Source: Paramecium sonneborni (Eukaryota; Ciliophora; Oligohymenophorea; Peniculida; Parameciidae). From it: a DNA stretch of 64,000 nucleotides. Positions 49,380-61,808 of this stretch are shown in pieces. The translations under genes were made by a program, and so were the position numbers. Each line of letters begins with the position of its first letter. The stretch's first letter is position 1. The notes beneath the pieces are model-generated. The model worked only from the letters and a program-made list of their open reading frames with translations, did no database searches and had not been told where the DNA came from. The DNA is taken from contig CAJJDN010000006.1 in the NCBI GenBank assembly GCA_905182985.1, positions 162,031-226,030 of the forward strand, given 5' to 3'.

Positions 49380-52300
49380 ATGTAGAATTTCTTTTCTCTT
49401 TTCTAAGAATCCAATAGGTTTGCTCCTACGAATTAATAGGTTTTATAATACAAAAAAACAGTTAAAGTAATACAATTCTTTAAGAATATATAAAGACCTT
49501 ATAAAATGCACAAAATAAGACTTTAGAATTGTATGTAATTTCAAAAAGGTGGATTCGTTAATGGAAATAATATATGCAATATGATGAAATCTAATATTTG
49601 AATTAAAGTTAATAAAAAGTAAATATACACTTTAAATTAAAAGCCTGGACCAATTAATTCAGATTTAAAATCAAATGAAGTTTTTTTATTCAATTATCCA
49701 AATAATCATCTCTATAATTAAAAAATAGTGAAATTAGATCCAGAAGACTATGTTTTAGTAAGTTATGGACTTTAATATTAGGTGGAAAGTGATTTGATGG
49801 ATATGTGGAAGTAAGAATTTGGATTTGACTTAATTATAAATAGATAGATCACTTTTAATGAAAAGTCTTAACCCATTTCAAATATCAATTTAAAAAGAGT
49901 ATAAATCTATTCAATAAATTTAATAGCAAGAAATATATTTCAAAATTTAAAATTCTATTAGAGGTATTATTTAGGTAGATGAAAGGTGTTAAATAAAATA
50001 ATGGATTTAATTGATAAATTCAGCATTGAAAAAAGAATATTAATTAAATTTTGAGAATATTAGATTATGGAAACATAAGCATTATGCTGCTGATTAAGCT
50101 ATTAGGCAATTAGAATAATATAATAATAAATTCAATGGATAAATATTGGATGAATGTTTAAGTGTTGGATAATATGTAGCTGATCTAATAATTATTGATA
50201 TTTAATAGAATGGAAAATGGTAATATGAATAGTTAGATTTGAAAGTAAAATTAGATTTTATATATTAGATATCCTGTAGAGATGAATTTACTTATTTATT
50301 CAATAAGGCTTATAAAGGATGTGGTAGATTTTATTGTGATCGAAATTATTGCCATGATAATCCAATATTTGCTGAATATTAATTTGAAAAGGCTAGTCTA
50401 CAAGAATTTCTTATTGAGTCTTTTAAGGAAAATAGTATAGATTGGACAGAAGTTTGCTGGAATTCTGATTAAGAATTAAAACCAATTTAAAAAATTACAA
50501 AAGATTTTAAAAAATAAATTAACGAACTCTCAAAATAACCAAATAGTTTTGGAGCCTCATTTATTTAAGATTTTAATGGTTCTTATGAATCAATATGCAA
50601 TAACAATCTGAGATTAAATATTGAAATGGTGAATGAAATAAATAAGTTCATTGATTACAAAACACTAAAAGATTGGATAAACAATCTATACAAATTGAAG
50701 AATAAAAGCCCATTAAAATTGCGATCAGTATTTATAATTTTTCATTTTAATTGTTTTGATTAAATTATAACTGAATAATATTCAAATGAGTTATTTGATT
50801 TTGTATTCTAATTAGATAAAGAAAGCAAAAACACATTGTCAAAATATTTGACTTAACTTCCAAATTAGCAATTCAATAATATAGTTGAAACTTTAATTAA
50901 AAATTTGGCAACATTTGTTTATAAATAGTCGTCTTAATTCATTTAATTATTATAAAAAGAAGATATCAAATATTTAAGGGATTAACTTGAATTGTTATAA
51001 ATATTTTAATAATCTAATGAGAAACTTAGAAGAATTAATAGCGATAAATTTATTATGAAAGAAGTTACAAAACTTTATCCATAAAAAGGCGATTTAATGG
51101 AGTATAGATAATTTGTTAGTTTTATCAATTAATAGTATGAGAACTATTATTTCACATTTTGTCAATATTCATGGATAATTCCAATAGAGTTTAAATAATA
51201 AATTTTAACTTTGGATTCAAGAATTAATTAAAGAAATTAAGGCGACTTTTTTTTATAGCAAATAGGATTAGCCCCTTCTATATAATTGTTGATAGATAGA
51301 AATGATATAGTGAATAATGCATTAGAATAACTATCAAAGCCAGGATTAAATCTAAAGTCTAAATTATTAATAGTATTTAAAGGAGAAGAAGGGATAGATT
51401 AAGGGGGTTTAACAAGAGAGTTTTTCTCATTATTAACTCAAAAGCTTTTTGACATATAATTTACAATGTTCGTAACTAGAAACAATAATACAGTTTTATG
51501 GTTTAATAAATATCATTTAGAAATGCCTATAAAATTTGAATTAATAGGAATGCTACTAGGTTTGGCTCTGTATAATTAAGGTAAAAATAATAATTAAAAT
51601 TATTAGTATTACTGGATATAAGTTTTCCTTAGTTAGTTTTTAAGAAGTTAATGAATGAGGAAGTTTTATTTGAAGATTTGAAAGAATTAGATTTAGAAAC
51701 ATATAAATCATTAATGTATTTAAGTGAATATGATAAAGATGATATTGAAAAAGTTTTTGCATTAAATTTTTCAATTACCGAATATGATATTTGGGGATAA
51801 GCATAAAATATTGATTTAATAGTAATAATAATAAAATTAATTTATAGTAAAACGGATCATAAATAGTAGTCACATAAAAAAATAAATACGAATATATAAA
51901 AGCATGTACAGATTATTATTTAAATAAATCAATCGAGAAAGAGTTTTAATTTTTTTATAAAGGATTTTGGAAGGTTGTGGATGGATATGGAATAAAATTG
52001 TTAAAGGGATCAGAGTTGCAAACGATGATTTTGGGACAAAAACATATAGATATGATAGAATTAGAATAATCTACTAAATATGAAGGTTATGATAAGAATT
52101 CTGATTACATCCAAACATTTTGGGCATTTATACATTCATTGGATGAATAATAAAAGAAAAGATTTTTATTTTTTTGTACAGGATCAGATAGAGTTCCAGT
52201 TGGAGGATTAAAATCTTTGAAATTCGTTATATAAAAATATGGTGAAGGTATAGATTATATATTTATGTGTAGAAACTGAACAATTGCCATCTGCACATAC

Positions 52301-52403
52301 ATGTTTTAATGTATTTTAATTGCCTGAATACGATTCAGTAGAAAAAATGATCGTAAAATTGCAGATCGCTTTTGAAAATAGTGAAGGATTTGGATTAATA
52401 TGA
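49380..52403 (+). CDS. HECT E3 ubiquitin ligase with DUSP-like and AZUL domains
   Basis: 956 aa after six introns (49467-49495, 49619-49643, 49964-49985, 51581-51606, 51822-51847, 52248-52272). Residues about 35-135 match the DUSP fold of USPs: YVISKRWIRQWKQYMQYDE, QKPGPINSDL, then LDPEDYVLVSYGL. Residues about 275-330 form an AZUL zinc finger with C-x4-C-x4-C (GCGRFYCDRNYC) and a fourth Cys in EVCWNS, the UBE3A signature. The HECT domain fills about 595-956: EEGIDQGGLTREFFSLL, FCTGSDRVPVGG and the catalytic Cys in SAHTCFNVFQLP, ending EGFGLI. The HECT-AZUL pair makes this a UBE3A relative; a DUSP domain on a HECT ligase is not an arrangement I know. Confidence 0.9.
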
Positions 52404-52490
52404 TTGATTAAATATGTTTGTAAATTAATAGTATATGATATATAAGATTCTTGATAATTACCTATTTGGTTATCGTGATTAAATTAAAAA

Positions 52491-54443
52491 ATGAAACCAA
52501 GTCTATAAGTATACACAGATGAAGATGAAGTTGTATAAGATGAACCCTGGAAAGAATATATCGTTTAATTTAAAGATATAAAGCAAAAAGGTCATCATAA
52601 AACAGACTAAGATTTATAACACATGACAAGACTTGAACAAAACTTATTTAACATTGGTAAAGGTCCTAAACCTCATCCTGACAAGGTCTAGTACATCAGT
52701 AAGGCCAAAAGTAGTATACTTAAACTCAAAAGAGATTTGCATTTCTTTTTTGCAGATGAACATGAGTTAAATCTCTAGTGTATTACTATTCTGTTGCTTC
52801 AAATATTAGAAGATTATCCATATTTATTCAATGATTGTTAATAATAGATCCTTGAAATGCTTACCTGCCTCACTTTAAAGGATTATACTTAAGTACTTCT
52901 AATTAATTCGATAGCTTTGAAGGAATACATTAAAAAATTAACGAAAGAAATATTTTTAGATTCGACACAATATAATCCAACTTGTGAAATTCTCTTTCTA
53001 TTAATTGTAATGATGATCGCCCATTTAGATTTTATCAAAAATCCAGAATTAGAATTGGTTTAATTAATTGTCAAATGCTTTTAACATTATCAGGATTAAA
53101 GGGATAAAACTTTAAGAGAAAGAGAACTCTTTGAACAAAGAAAAAAGTTTGAAAAAAAAATAGTAAAAAAATAAGGTATCGAAGAATTGGAATTACCTCC
53201 TGAACTGAAATACTTGCAAGTTCCGCAAGAAACCTGTCGAATATTAAAATTAGGTTTGTCACTTATTCCAAGTAACATTTGTTAGATGCCTTCCTCTTAT
53301 AAATATTAATAATCTGAAGAAATAATGAAAGAAACATCCTTAAATGTTTTTTTTTGCACATTAAGCTTTAAGATTAAATAAACTCTTGTATAAATAATAA
53401 AAGAAAATAAAAGGGATTTCGATGTAGTATAAATGTTAGTAGATATGGCAGGAATGCCAGAGTGTTTTACATAGCAAAGAGAAGCATTGAGAACAGTTAA
53501 TATGTTCTTAGAGGGATTTGATGATACATTATTGTGGATTAAATTTGATTCTACAAATCTGTTTGATAATAGTAATTTGAACAATGTATTAACATATGGA
53601 GATCCAACCAAATTAACAATAGATTAAGGATTGTTTTATGATGGTTGTGGTTGTTTTTTTGATAAAAACTAAGTTCTATAATTAGAAGAACCATTAAAAA
53701 TTAATAAAAAATAAATAGCAGTATCATTTTGGATGGTTATGTTTAATCCAGAAACCAGTAAGACAAGAGGCGCTTAGAACAACTATTAGATACGTACTTT
53801 ATTGGGCTCTAGTGATGGAATTACTTCTTTAATTATTTCAGATTGTTATTCATAATTGTTAGGAATTACAAATATTAGTCAAGATGGATATGGTTACAAA
53901 TTCTTTGAGCCAAAGAATTCAGAAAAAAACTTTTCAGGTTGGAATCATGTTGTAGTCATATTTGATAATGAATAAGAATCCGCTTATCTCTATTTAAATG
54001 GGTATTATGAAAGCTAATTAAATAAAGTGAATACATTATTTGATATCTAATTTATTGGAAATAGTGGTAATCTTGATTAGCCTATCGGATATATATGTGA
54101 TTTAAGAATATATCCTAAGATCTTAAATGATTAGGAAATCAAAAGTTTATCATCCTATGATAAAAAACAAGTGTTGCTTAATAATAAAAATGATTTAGTT
54201 GATTAAATTTTAAGTAACAAAATTATTTTGGATTTGAAAAGATTATTAGGATTGTTCACTAGTAAAAATACTGAAGCATTGATATAAACACTTCAAATAC
54301 TTTCAAAATTATGCTAAGCCACTACCATTTTTAGATTAGAATGTGTTAAATGTGGAATCTTTGATATAGCTATGCAATTCTTACCATCCCCAAATTAGTA
54401 ATTATCATATTATGCTGGACTTTTAATTAATAATATGAAATGA
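52491..54443 (+). CDS. 650-aa protein with C-terminal LamG/concanavalin-like domain
   Basis: Single intronless frame of exactly 651 codons. The first about 350 residues are helical and probably armadillo/HEAT-like (CITILLLQILEDYPYLF, VNMFLEGFDDTLLWIKF) with a charged coil in between. Residues about 375-545 resemble a LamG-type beta sandwich: IAVSFWMVMFNPE, FSGWNHVVVIFDNEQES, AYLYLNGYYES, GYICDLRIYPKILND. The C-terminal helices end LINNMK. No signal peptide or membrane helix, so it is likely cytoplasmic; such domains occur in BEACH and related scaffold proteins. Its TGA overlaps an ATG of the next frame by three bases. Confidence 0.65.
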
Positions 54444-55083
54444 GAAATAATTATTCACGAAACATATTTAGAAATCTATATTATTATAAGAATATTCTTA
54501 AATTATTTTATATAAAAGAAAGAATTAATTACTTTAACGTTAAAAAAGTTAATTTTATTTAATCAGATTAGAGAACAAAAGCTAAAAATGCTCTTGAATT
54601 TGCTATCTAAAATGCAAATTAAGTATAAATACCTTTAATATTTTTCTTCGGTGTCATTAACTATCCTGCTTCTGATTATAGACTTTATCATTTTAGGTTA
54701 TGTTAAAGACATTTGAAGATTTTAAAAATATTAGATTATAATAACTACAAATTAGTCTTACAAATAGAAAATTTGGAGTAGTCAAATAATCTCCAGATGA
54801 TTTAGCTGCTTCTATAAAATTATAGGGAAAAAGAATAAAACAGATAATTATTGATTGCTAATTTAAATAAGTTGAAAATGATGTTCTGATACATGTTAAA
54901 TAAAGAAATGAAAAAGAGGAATGGACAAAAAAGCATTAGAACAAAATTTAATCTCGAATTTAATATTTTGTTAACAAATAAAATGAATAACATTTATAAA
55001 AAAATCGATAAACTTCTTTCTTAAGAAAAAATTATGCAAATAAAGTTAGAAGCAACCAACTTTTCTTGTAAATTTCTGAATGA
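54440..55083 (+). CDS. tentative photolyase/cryptochrome N-terminal domain fragment
   Basis: Reading from ATG at 54440: FIQSDQRTKAKNALEFAI, then VQIPLIFFFGV and DYRLYHF. This parallels the start of class II photolyases (RDQR...N.AL..A......PL.V.F). One base must be added in the TTTT run near 54693 to continue into MLKTFEDFKNI and IKQIIIDCQF; span 644 nt = 3x214+2, as expected for one missing base. The FAD-binding domain is absent: the frame ends at a TGA at 55081, and what follows (to 55382) is not recognisable. Either a truncated relative, a decayed gene, or an unrelated Rossmann-like protein. Confidence 0.3.
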
Positions 55084-55382
55084 TTTTTTCTTTATATATA
55101 AATATCAGATGAATGGAAGGGCATCAAATCATTATATATGAGTGTCTTATTTTTTAAGAATGAATAGTCTTCGAGAGATTTTCGGAAATAAAAGATATTT
55201 GATTGATAAAGGGTTAAATACTTATATTTGATACAATTCCATATTTGAGGAATGTAATTGAGTTAAAAGAAACAATCTTACAATGAATTTATTAATTATA
55301 TTTTATTAAAATAATGAATGATGATAATATGTAAAATTTGTTGAATAAGAAACAAACTTTTGAATAAAAATATGAAGTATGA

Positions 55383-56103
55383 ATGTTAATTAAAAAGGAA
55401 ATTGTAGCATTAACATTACGGATCAATTAATTGTAAGACTCGGTATAGAGAAATCTTGATTTGGATGATGAACATATGACCTTAATCTAATTATAGAGAG
55501 ATCAGTCGTATATATAGATAGCAAGTTATTTAGAAAGAAATTGTTAGAGACAATATAAATTATGATTAATGAGCTTGAGAGAACTGCAATAGGTTTCGAA
55601 TAAAAAAAATAAGTTAAGAATGCAAAATAATAATTGACAAAATAGAAAGATCGATACTAATAATTATCAAAAGAATTAAATAAACTATCATTTACTTAGA
55701 TTGAACATGGAAGTAGTAAAATTGAACAACAGCACTAGAGTTTTGAATAGCAGTAGTAATAAGAATATAGTTCAGATGCTTTAGATTTAGAGTAACAAGT
55801 GATTAAAGAGAGATAAGATGATATAAATCATATTGAAAAGCAATCATTAACTTTATAAAAACTAATGAATGAATTGGGATTAAAAGTTAATGATTAGGGT
55901 AGGTAAAATATGTAATTATAGATTAGTAATTAGATTTGATTGTGCATGATCTTTAATAAACGAAATCAAATGTTTAAAATGCAAATTAAGAGATTAAAGA
56001 AGCAGCTTAAAGTTAGAAATAATCAAGATCAAAATATTATATAATGTTATTTATTGCTTCTATGTTGTTGCTTGGAACATTGGGTGCACTTTTAATTTCT
56101 TGA
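55383..56103 (+). CDS. SNARE protein, tail-anchored
   Basis: The C-terminal half is clear: an about 50-residue SNARE motif (HIEKQSLTLQKLMNELGLK, then QLDLIVHDLQQTKSNVQ), a short basic linker (QKQSRSK) and one membrane helix at the end (YYIMLFIASMLLLGTLG), the layout of a Q-SNARE. Intron 55899-55921 (23 nt) joins the two motif halves. The N-terminal half (LTLRINQLQDSVQRNLDLD, helical) reads in another frame and joins after one added base near 55555. If that is wrong, the gene starts at 55562 (172 aa). It drives membrane fusion with partner SNAREs; the subfamily is not assigned. Confidence 0.75.
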
Positions 56104-56135
56104 TTAATAATAATATATAAAATATTTATTAAAAT

Positions 56136-58405
56136 TCAAGGTAATAATTGTTCTTTAATTTTCTGCCTTCTAATTAAATAAAAGACTCCAATTCCTAATA
56201 TAGTTAGTATAAATAATCCTAATAGAGTCCATAAGAAGATATTTAAAGCCTTATTAACATAATTTTGACGTTCTTAAACACACCAAAAGTAATCAACGAC
56301 TTCTTTGGTGACTAGATCAATTTATTCGAAATAAATATGAGTAGAATTATGAATAGTCATAATACCAATCCCATCGTTATATCCAGTTTAATAAATAGTG
56401 TAAGGTTAAGATTCATCTAAATAAATAATAGAAATATTTTACATGGAACTAATGGTGTATAATATTCTTGTCCAGCAGAACCTTCAACTATGTAGATTGG
56501 AGCAGCAGAATTCTTAATTAAATGTTATTATGGTCCATCTGTAATTAATCCAGTATTGACTTAAGATTAATTATTAATAAAAGGAGCATCTCTCTCATAA
56601 TTATGTTAATGAGCCGACATATAAATAGCCACATTATATTACGAGAATAAATCAGCAAATGGTCTAAGAGCTATAAAATTCTAAGAACATTAATCATCAC
56701 TAGAATCACTACAATACATTGGAAAATGACTATTAACTATTATCCAAGGAACATTCTCTCTATTCTAATTAGCTTAATCTAAATCATTCTTCATTATTTA
56801 AACCATTTCATCTATTTCTTATTAATTACTGTCATTATATACCACATTTGTTGGATTGTAAAATATATAATGAACCAAACCCAAATCAACACTGTAAAAA
56901 TTATAATAGTTTTTCCTTGTATTATATTAAGATTTCTCGGGAGATAAAAAAGACATTCTATAAAAATCAAATTCATGATTAGCTCCTGAGTCATGATTCC
57001 CAGGAGTAGATAATAAAGGATAGTATGAACTAAATGTAGTCATATTCCTCAACCACCAATCACCTTATTAACAATCTAAAGACTCTAAATCATATGCCAT
57101 ATCTCCTTCAAATATCAATACATCATAATCACTTTAATTGTATTGTATTGATTCAAACCAATCAAAAGTTTCTCTTGATTTATTACCTGTCCAATTTGAA
57201 TCCATGTCTCCAAAAAATATTATTTTGTGGATTTTTTAATCATCTTATTTTAAAGGTACCTTAAATTGATACTTACTACTTTTTATATCGATAGCCCCAT
57301 ATATTTCATAGTAATAGATCTAACCCATTCTTTGAATTGTGTATGAATTCAAAGATACTATGTTTATGTAAGTTACATAGCTGAATTAATGTGAAGAATT
57401 TTCATAAACTTTACTCATATTCAAAATCCTAGTCTCTCTAATTTTAATCCATTAATCGATCCCATTCTCATCAAAAATATGCAAGAACCCTTGTGGACAA
57501 TAAGACTATATATTGCCATTAAATTACTTAAGTATTATAGGTGATATCTATTATATCATCAGATTGGTCATAATTTGTATAATAATATCCTAAACTTATT
57601 CTTTAACCAAAAGGGATACAATTATCGCTTGTTTAAACCAAAACAGATTTCATTATGGTTTCCTGAAATATCAATTCATCATCCTTATATGATTTGAATT
57701 ATAGAAAACTTGAATTATGAATTTGAAACTCAATTCTAGATTTGCTTTTAATAAATTAGTTTCCCTTTAAAAATGTTATTTCCTTACTTTCTAGTTAGGA
57801 TATAAAATAGTCATATTACAAATGAGTTAGTTACATTTAACAATTAACATCTCCAATCATTACTAACCAAAAGTCAAGATTATCTGATAAATGTTTAACA
57901 ATTTTGTTAATATTACATTTATGTATCAAAATTAATTTTATTGATTCAATTTTGAAGCTTGTTACTTAAGACTCTTCCATCATTAAATTTATAATTGACT
58001 ATTAATTCAATATATAAGAATTTCCAAATTAATTCAATAATGAAAATGGTTATTGACCCTTTTTATCAGGTAATCTCAAAATTAATTATTTCTTTCCCAA
58101 TGTTATATTATAATCTTTATTAATTTAAAGTGATTAATTCAGATAAATCTAAGTTTAGTATAAACAATAAAGATTATCTACTAATCCTGATTCAAATTTT
58201 AATTAAATATTATCAATCTTATAGTTTGAAAGGCATTCTTCCTAAATTGATCAATCAATAATACATACGATTTATATTGTAGCTTTACCATTGTCTAACC
58301 TTCAACTTTATAATAATAATCTCCCAAAATCATTTCTTCATCAAATGAATTACAATTCTATGTTTTAATGAAGTGAATATTTGCAATCACAAAAATTAAA
58401 AACAT
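56136..58405 (-). CDS. purple acid phosphatase-like metallophosphoesterase, membrane-anchored
   Basis: 732 aa after introns of 23, 22 and 26 nt. The N-terminus is a signal peptide (MFLIFVIANIHF). An unassigned beta-rich region of about 330 residues follows. The catalytic domain has all five metal-binding blocks: FFGDMDSNW, FEGDMAYD, TPGNHDSG, NSHFPMYCSD and SAHQHNYER, ending VEGSAGQEYY. The C-terminus has a helix LWTLLGLFILTILGIGVF followed by a basic tail, so it is a type I membrane protein with the enzyme outside or in the lumen. The family hydrolyses phosphate esters at acidic pH. Start ATG at 58405; the gene ends 32 bp from the SNARE stop, convergent. Confidence 0.9.
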
Positions 58406-58462
58406 TTATTATTTTTATTATTATATTTTTAAAATATTAACACTAAAAACATTAGAATACAA

Positions 58463-59431
58463 TCATTTATTTAAATATTTTTTAGCTGTCTCGAATGCAT
58501 AAAATCCAATAGCATTAGCGTAAAAGGCTCTAAAAATACATACAGAATATCCTTTAAATAAACATCTCCATCCATTCTTGCTTACTTATTCAACCAAACA
58601 ACTATAAAACCCTCCATCAAAAACATGTGGTTTATATTTTCTACTGTTACCAATACCTGTGTCACACTATAAAATTGTCTTAATAATCTTTAATTATAGA
58701 CTTATCACTTACATCTTAAGGATATCCAATAGTCCAACAAGCAATACCTCCTAAACCTCCAGAGATTAACATATCTAAATTGGTAGCTTCCTTTTTTTAT
58801 TTTAAAGACATTAGAGTATCTTTCACTATATCATATATAACAAATAAGGCTGCGTATCCTAATATCTCTCTTTAACATGTAACATTCATTCCTCTATACA
58901 AATAGTTGATACCTTCTTTTCTTGCAATCTAAAAATCACTAAAAATCAACCTAAATCATGCAATCCATTGGATTCTTATATACTTTATTAATATTTTGAG
59001 TTTGCATCTATAATCTACATTTAGCTAATTCAACAGGACATGAGATAAAAGAAGCTGCTAATCCAGAAAGACCACCTGCTATCATGCTTATTTAAATATT
59101 CTATTTACTTTTAATAGCAACTTAATTATTATTTACTATCACCTACAAAGAACCTTTTCCAAAATTCATGAGTTGAAAATACTGTGGCCTATAATATTGG
59201 TACAGAAATGAAAGGAAAAAGCATTCCTTTATAAAATGAAAATATTCCTTCATTTTTCACCATAGAGCCTATCGTTTTTATTATTCCATCATGTGACATT
59301 TACATTCGAACTTTTATTGTATCCATAGGATGACTTGAAATTATATTACACATCCCACTAAATGATCCTGCTAATATGTCTAAGGCAAATTATTTTCTAT
59401 TATCATAAGCCCATCTAAAAAAATCACTCAT
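58463..59431 (-). CDS. mitochondrial carrier family protein (SLC25)
   Basis: 299 aa, the usual length of the family, after introns of 22, 22 and 25 nt. Three tandem repeats each carry Px[DE]xx[KR]: HPMDTIKVRMQ, CPVELAKCRLQMQ and YPQDIIKTILQ. The associated motifs are LAGSFSGMC, IAGGLSGLAAS and ISGGLGGIACW at the odd-numbered helices, and EGIFSFYKG, EGINYLYRG and GWRCLFKG at the even ones. The closest groups by these motifs are the carnitine/ornithine-type carriers, but the substrate cannot be read from sequence alone. Start ATG at 59431 (MSDFFRWAYD). Confidence 0.93.
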
Positions 59432-59741
59432 AAATTAAAGAAATATTTTAAATAATTATTTTATTTTATTTTTATTCAAATCCACTCTCTCTTATTTATT
59501 ATTCACATCTAATATTTTATTAGAATATAATTATTTTTTATGTAACAACCTTATTTAATAACATCAATTAATTGAATTTGAAATAATATTCATGTTCAAA
59601 TCCTTTATTTATTTAAAGAACAAAAAGCATCTTGAAAAGGATTTTGATAAAAATTAATTATCAATCCTATTTTAAATGATATATTTTTAAATTATTAAAT
59701 TATTAATTATTACTTTTAGATCAATAACTAAATTAGAAAAA
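59432..59741. other. spacer upstream of the carrier gene
   Basis: This AT-rich DNA holds the promoter of the carrier (-) and possibly that of the small frame at 59742 (+). No gene or RNA recognised. Confidence 0.45.
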
Positions 59742-59969
59742 ATGAATATAGAAAATTTAATAAAAAATGCTTAAGATTTTGTAATAAATAGAATTCATCT
59801 TAAGAAAAAGTTAAAGACTGAATTTTATTATTAATGTTATTTTATATCAATATCTTAAATTTTGTAATTATACATGCCTCCATTAATAGCTAAAATAGAT
59901 CTTATTTTTTAATAATAAATTAAAGAAGATATTATTTAGTAAGTTAAAGATATAATAAAAAATTATTGA
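59742..59969 (+). CDS. small hypothetical protein, 75 aa
   Basis: An open frame from ATG to TGA with coding-like composition: MNIENLIKNAQDFVINR at the start, LYMPPLIAKIDLIF in the middle and a Gln/Lys/Ile-rich helix at the end. It is short and unrecognised and could be chance in AT-rich DNA. It converges on the gene at 60175. Confidence 0.3.
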
Positions 59970-60174
59970 GCCCAAATGATTTGATAGTTAAAATATTATA
60001 CATTATCCAATCTCGACTTAGCAACAAGAATTCAAAATAAAGAGGACAAAATTTTTTTTTATAAAAAAGGAGATAGAAGAAAGAGGATACGTTATTTAAA
60101 GTATAATAGTGATGAAATTTATTAAATCTATTATTTTAATAATAGTAAAAGTTTTAATTATGTAAATTTTAATG

Positions 60175-61112
60175 TCATTTCTAAAATATGTTCCTTATTT
60201 TTTTTTAATTTCGATTTTTAAGATTTATACTACTTTTTTATAAATAAATGCTCTAAATTAAATCAGCTTGTGATCCTAATTTAGTTGATTATAAAGTCTT
60301 GGTAGGCATTAACATTTACATGCTCTATTACATACTCAGTTTTTTATAATTATGTATGCTAATTTAAGTATTCAAATGAACATTCGAATGAGATTTAGAT
60401 TGTACCTTTTTATATTAATTGTTTTATTTCTTTATTAAAGGAGAACGAACATTTTCATTTAAGATTGCTTTTAATTTTCTACTCACTTACTCACTTTATT
60501 TAATCAGTGGTTAATAATTTAACTTAGTAGTTGATAAACTGGATTATTAGGTATATACTTTTGCTTATTTAGGCTATGATAATTTATATTGTGTTGGCTT
60601 AATTTTATTCAATAATGATATTAAAGACTTTGATACAGAATCTTCTTATTTAGTTTCACCTAACTTCAGCATTTTTATAAATGGTATTTCATTCTAATTA
60701 GTTTTAGTATGTACTAACATTCCTAATTTATACTTGATTTGAGTGTAATGATATTCTCTAAATATTATTAGTTCAGGACCTTTGATAAGGGAAGCATATA
60801 CAAATGAGGAGAGTCTAATCGATATTTATAATATTCAGTTAAATCTACTAATTTAGGACCTATTTCATTAGATTAAAAGTATTTTTTAATAAACTCTTCA
60901 TCTTTGATTTCTTAAGCTTTCTCAAAAAAATCAATAACCCATTTTTTATGAGAATGTTTTATAATATCATCAATTGGCTGATCATCATTTTAATTATATT
61001 TCAAATAAAGTGCCTGATTTATCTATTAAATAATTACAGTATTAAGAAGGGTAGGAAAATGGATTTTCCCATCAGTTTTTTGTTTATCGCAAAACAAACA
61101 ATTTATTTACAT
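60175..61112 (-). CDS. hypothetical basic protein with N-terminal CxxC
   Basis: About 311 aa. The N-terminus MQINCLFCDKQKTDGK has a CxxC that might bind zinc. A helical segment follows (HKKWVIDFFEKAQEIKDEE, IGPKLVDLTEYYKYRLD), then GPELIIFREYHYTQIKYK, and a long basic Lys/Gln/Ser-rich tail. One frame change after RLDSPHLY (near 60800) has no matching intron; deleting one AT from TATAT restores the frame, and the span (938 nt, remainder 2) agrees. The start codon is 20 bp from that of the divergent gene on the right. No family recognised. Confidence 0.55.
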
Positions 61113-61132
61113 TATATTTTAATTATTATTTA
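61113..61132. promoter_or_regulatory. 20-bp gap between divergent start codons
   Basis: Only 20 bases separate the ATG of the gene at 61112 (-) from the ATG of the gene at 61133 (+). If both models are right, the transcription start of each must lie within the other's coding region or both have almost no 5' UTR. The DNA is pure A/T. Confidence 0.35.
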
Positions 61133-61786
61133 ATGAGACCTATTCCGTGGTTTGTTAGATTGGGCATAGATGTGACCATATTTACAGTGCCAATAATATT
61201 TTTAGCAAGTAAATTAAAATTAAAAATAATAAAAAGGTTATCCAAGATTGGGCACACATTTTCTTAATAATAGAAGAAGGAAGTATAGAAGAAGAAGTAT
61301 AAATTAAATTTGATAGAAAAGATTTCGATGAAATATAATACAGAAATGATAGCAATTTTTCAAGTGAAGAAGTTATCAGCTTCAGAAAGAAACTTGGATT
61401 TCAAGACCTTATTTGAAAAGATCAATACATATTAAATCAATATAATACCTTTTGAATATAAGTTTTAAAATGGAAAAGATTTTGTGAACATAGTATTAAT
61501 ATAATTCTCAGTGTAAGAAAATCAAGCAAAAATAAAAATAATCATATTTACATTTTATGTCTCCAAACATAAATAGTTAATCTTTAGATTTATGCATTTA
61601 ATAGTGCACTAATATTATTCTTGTTATATAAATCTTCATTATTTTAAATTGATAAAGACTTTAAAAATAAGAATAAGTAGACATATAAATATTTCTTAAA
61701 TAATTAAAAAATTTCATTCCAACTTTTTCTTTTTTGTCATAATTTTAAATATATGTGAACTTTAAAATTAATTAATTAATTTTTGA
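61133..61786 (+). CDS. hypothetical protein with one N-terminal membrane helix
   Basis: A 217-codon frame. The N-terminus MRPIPWFVRLGIDVTIF continues into a hydrophobic helix (TVPIIFLAS), then a basic coiled region (KKEVQKKKYKLNLIEK) and a mixed alpha/beta part (YNTEMIAIFQVKKLSASE). The last about 80 residues are low-complexity Ile/Phe/Lys-rich, so the real end may be earlier through an intron. No domain recognised. Confidence 0.45.
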
Positions 61787-61808
61787 ACACAAATATAATA
61801 TAAGAAAG

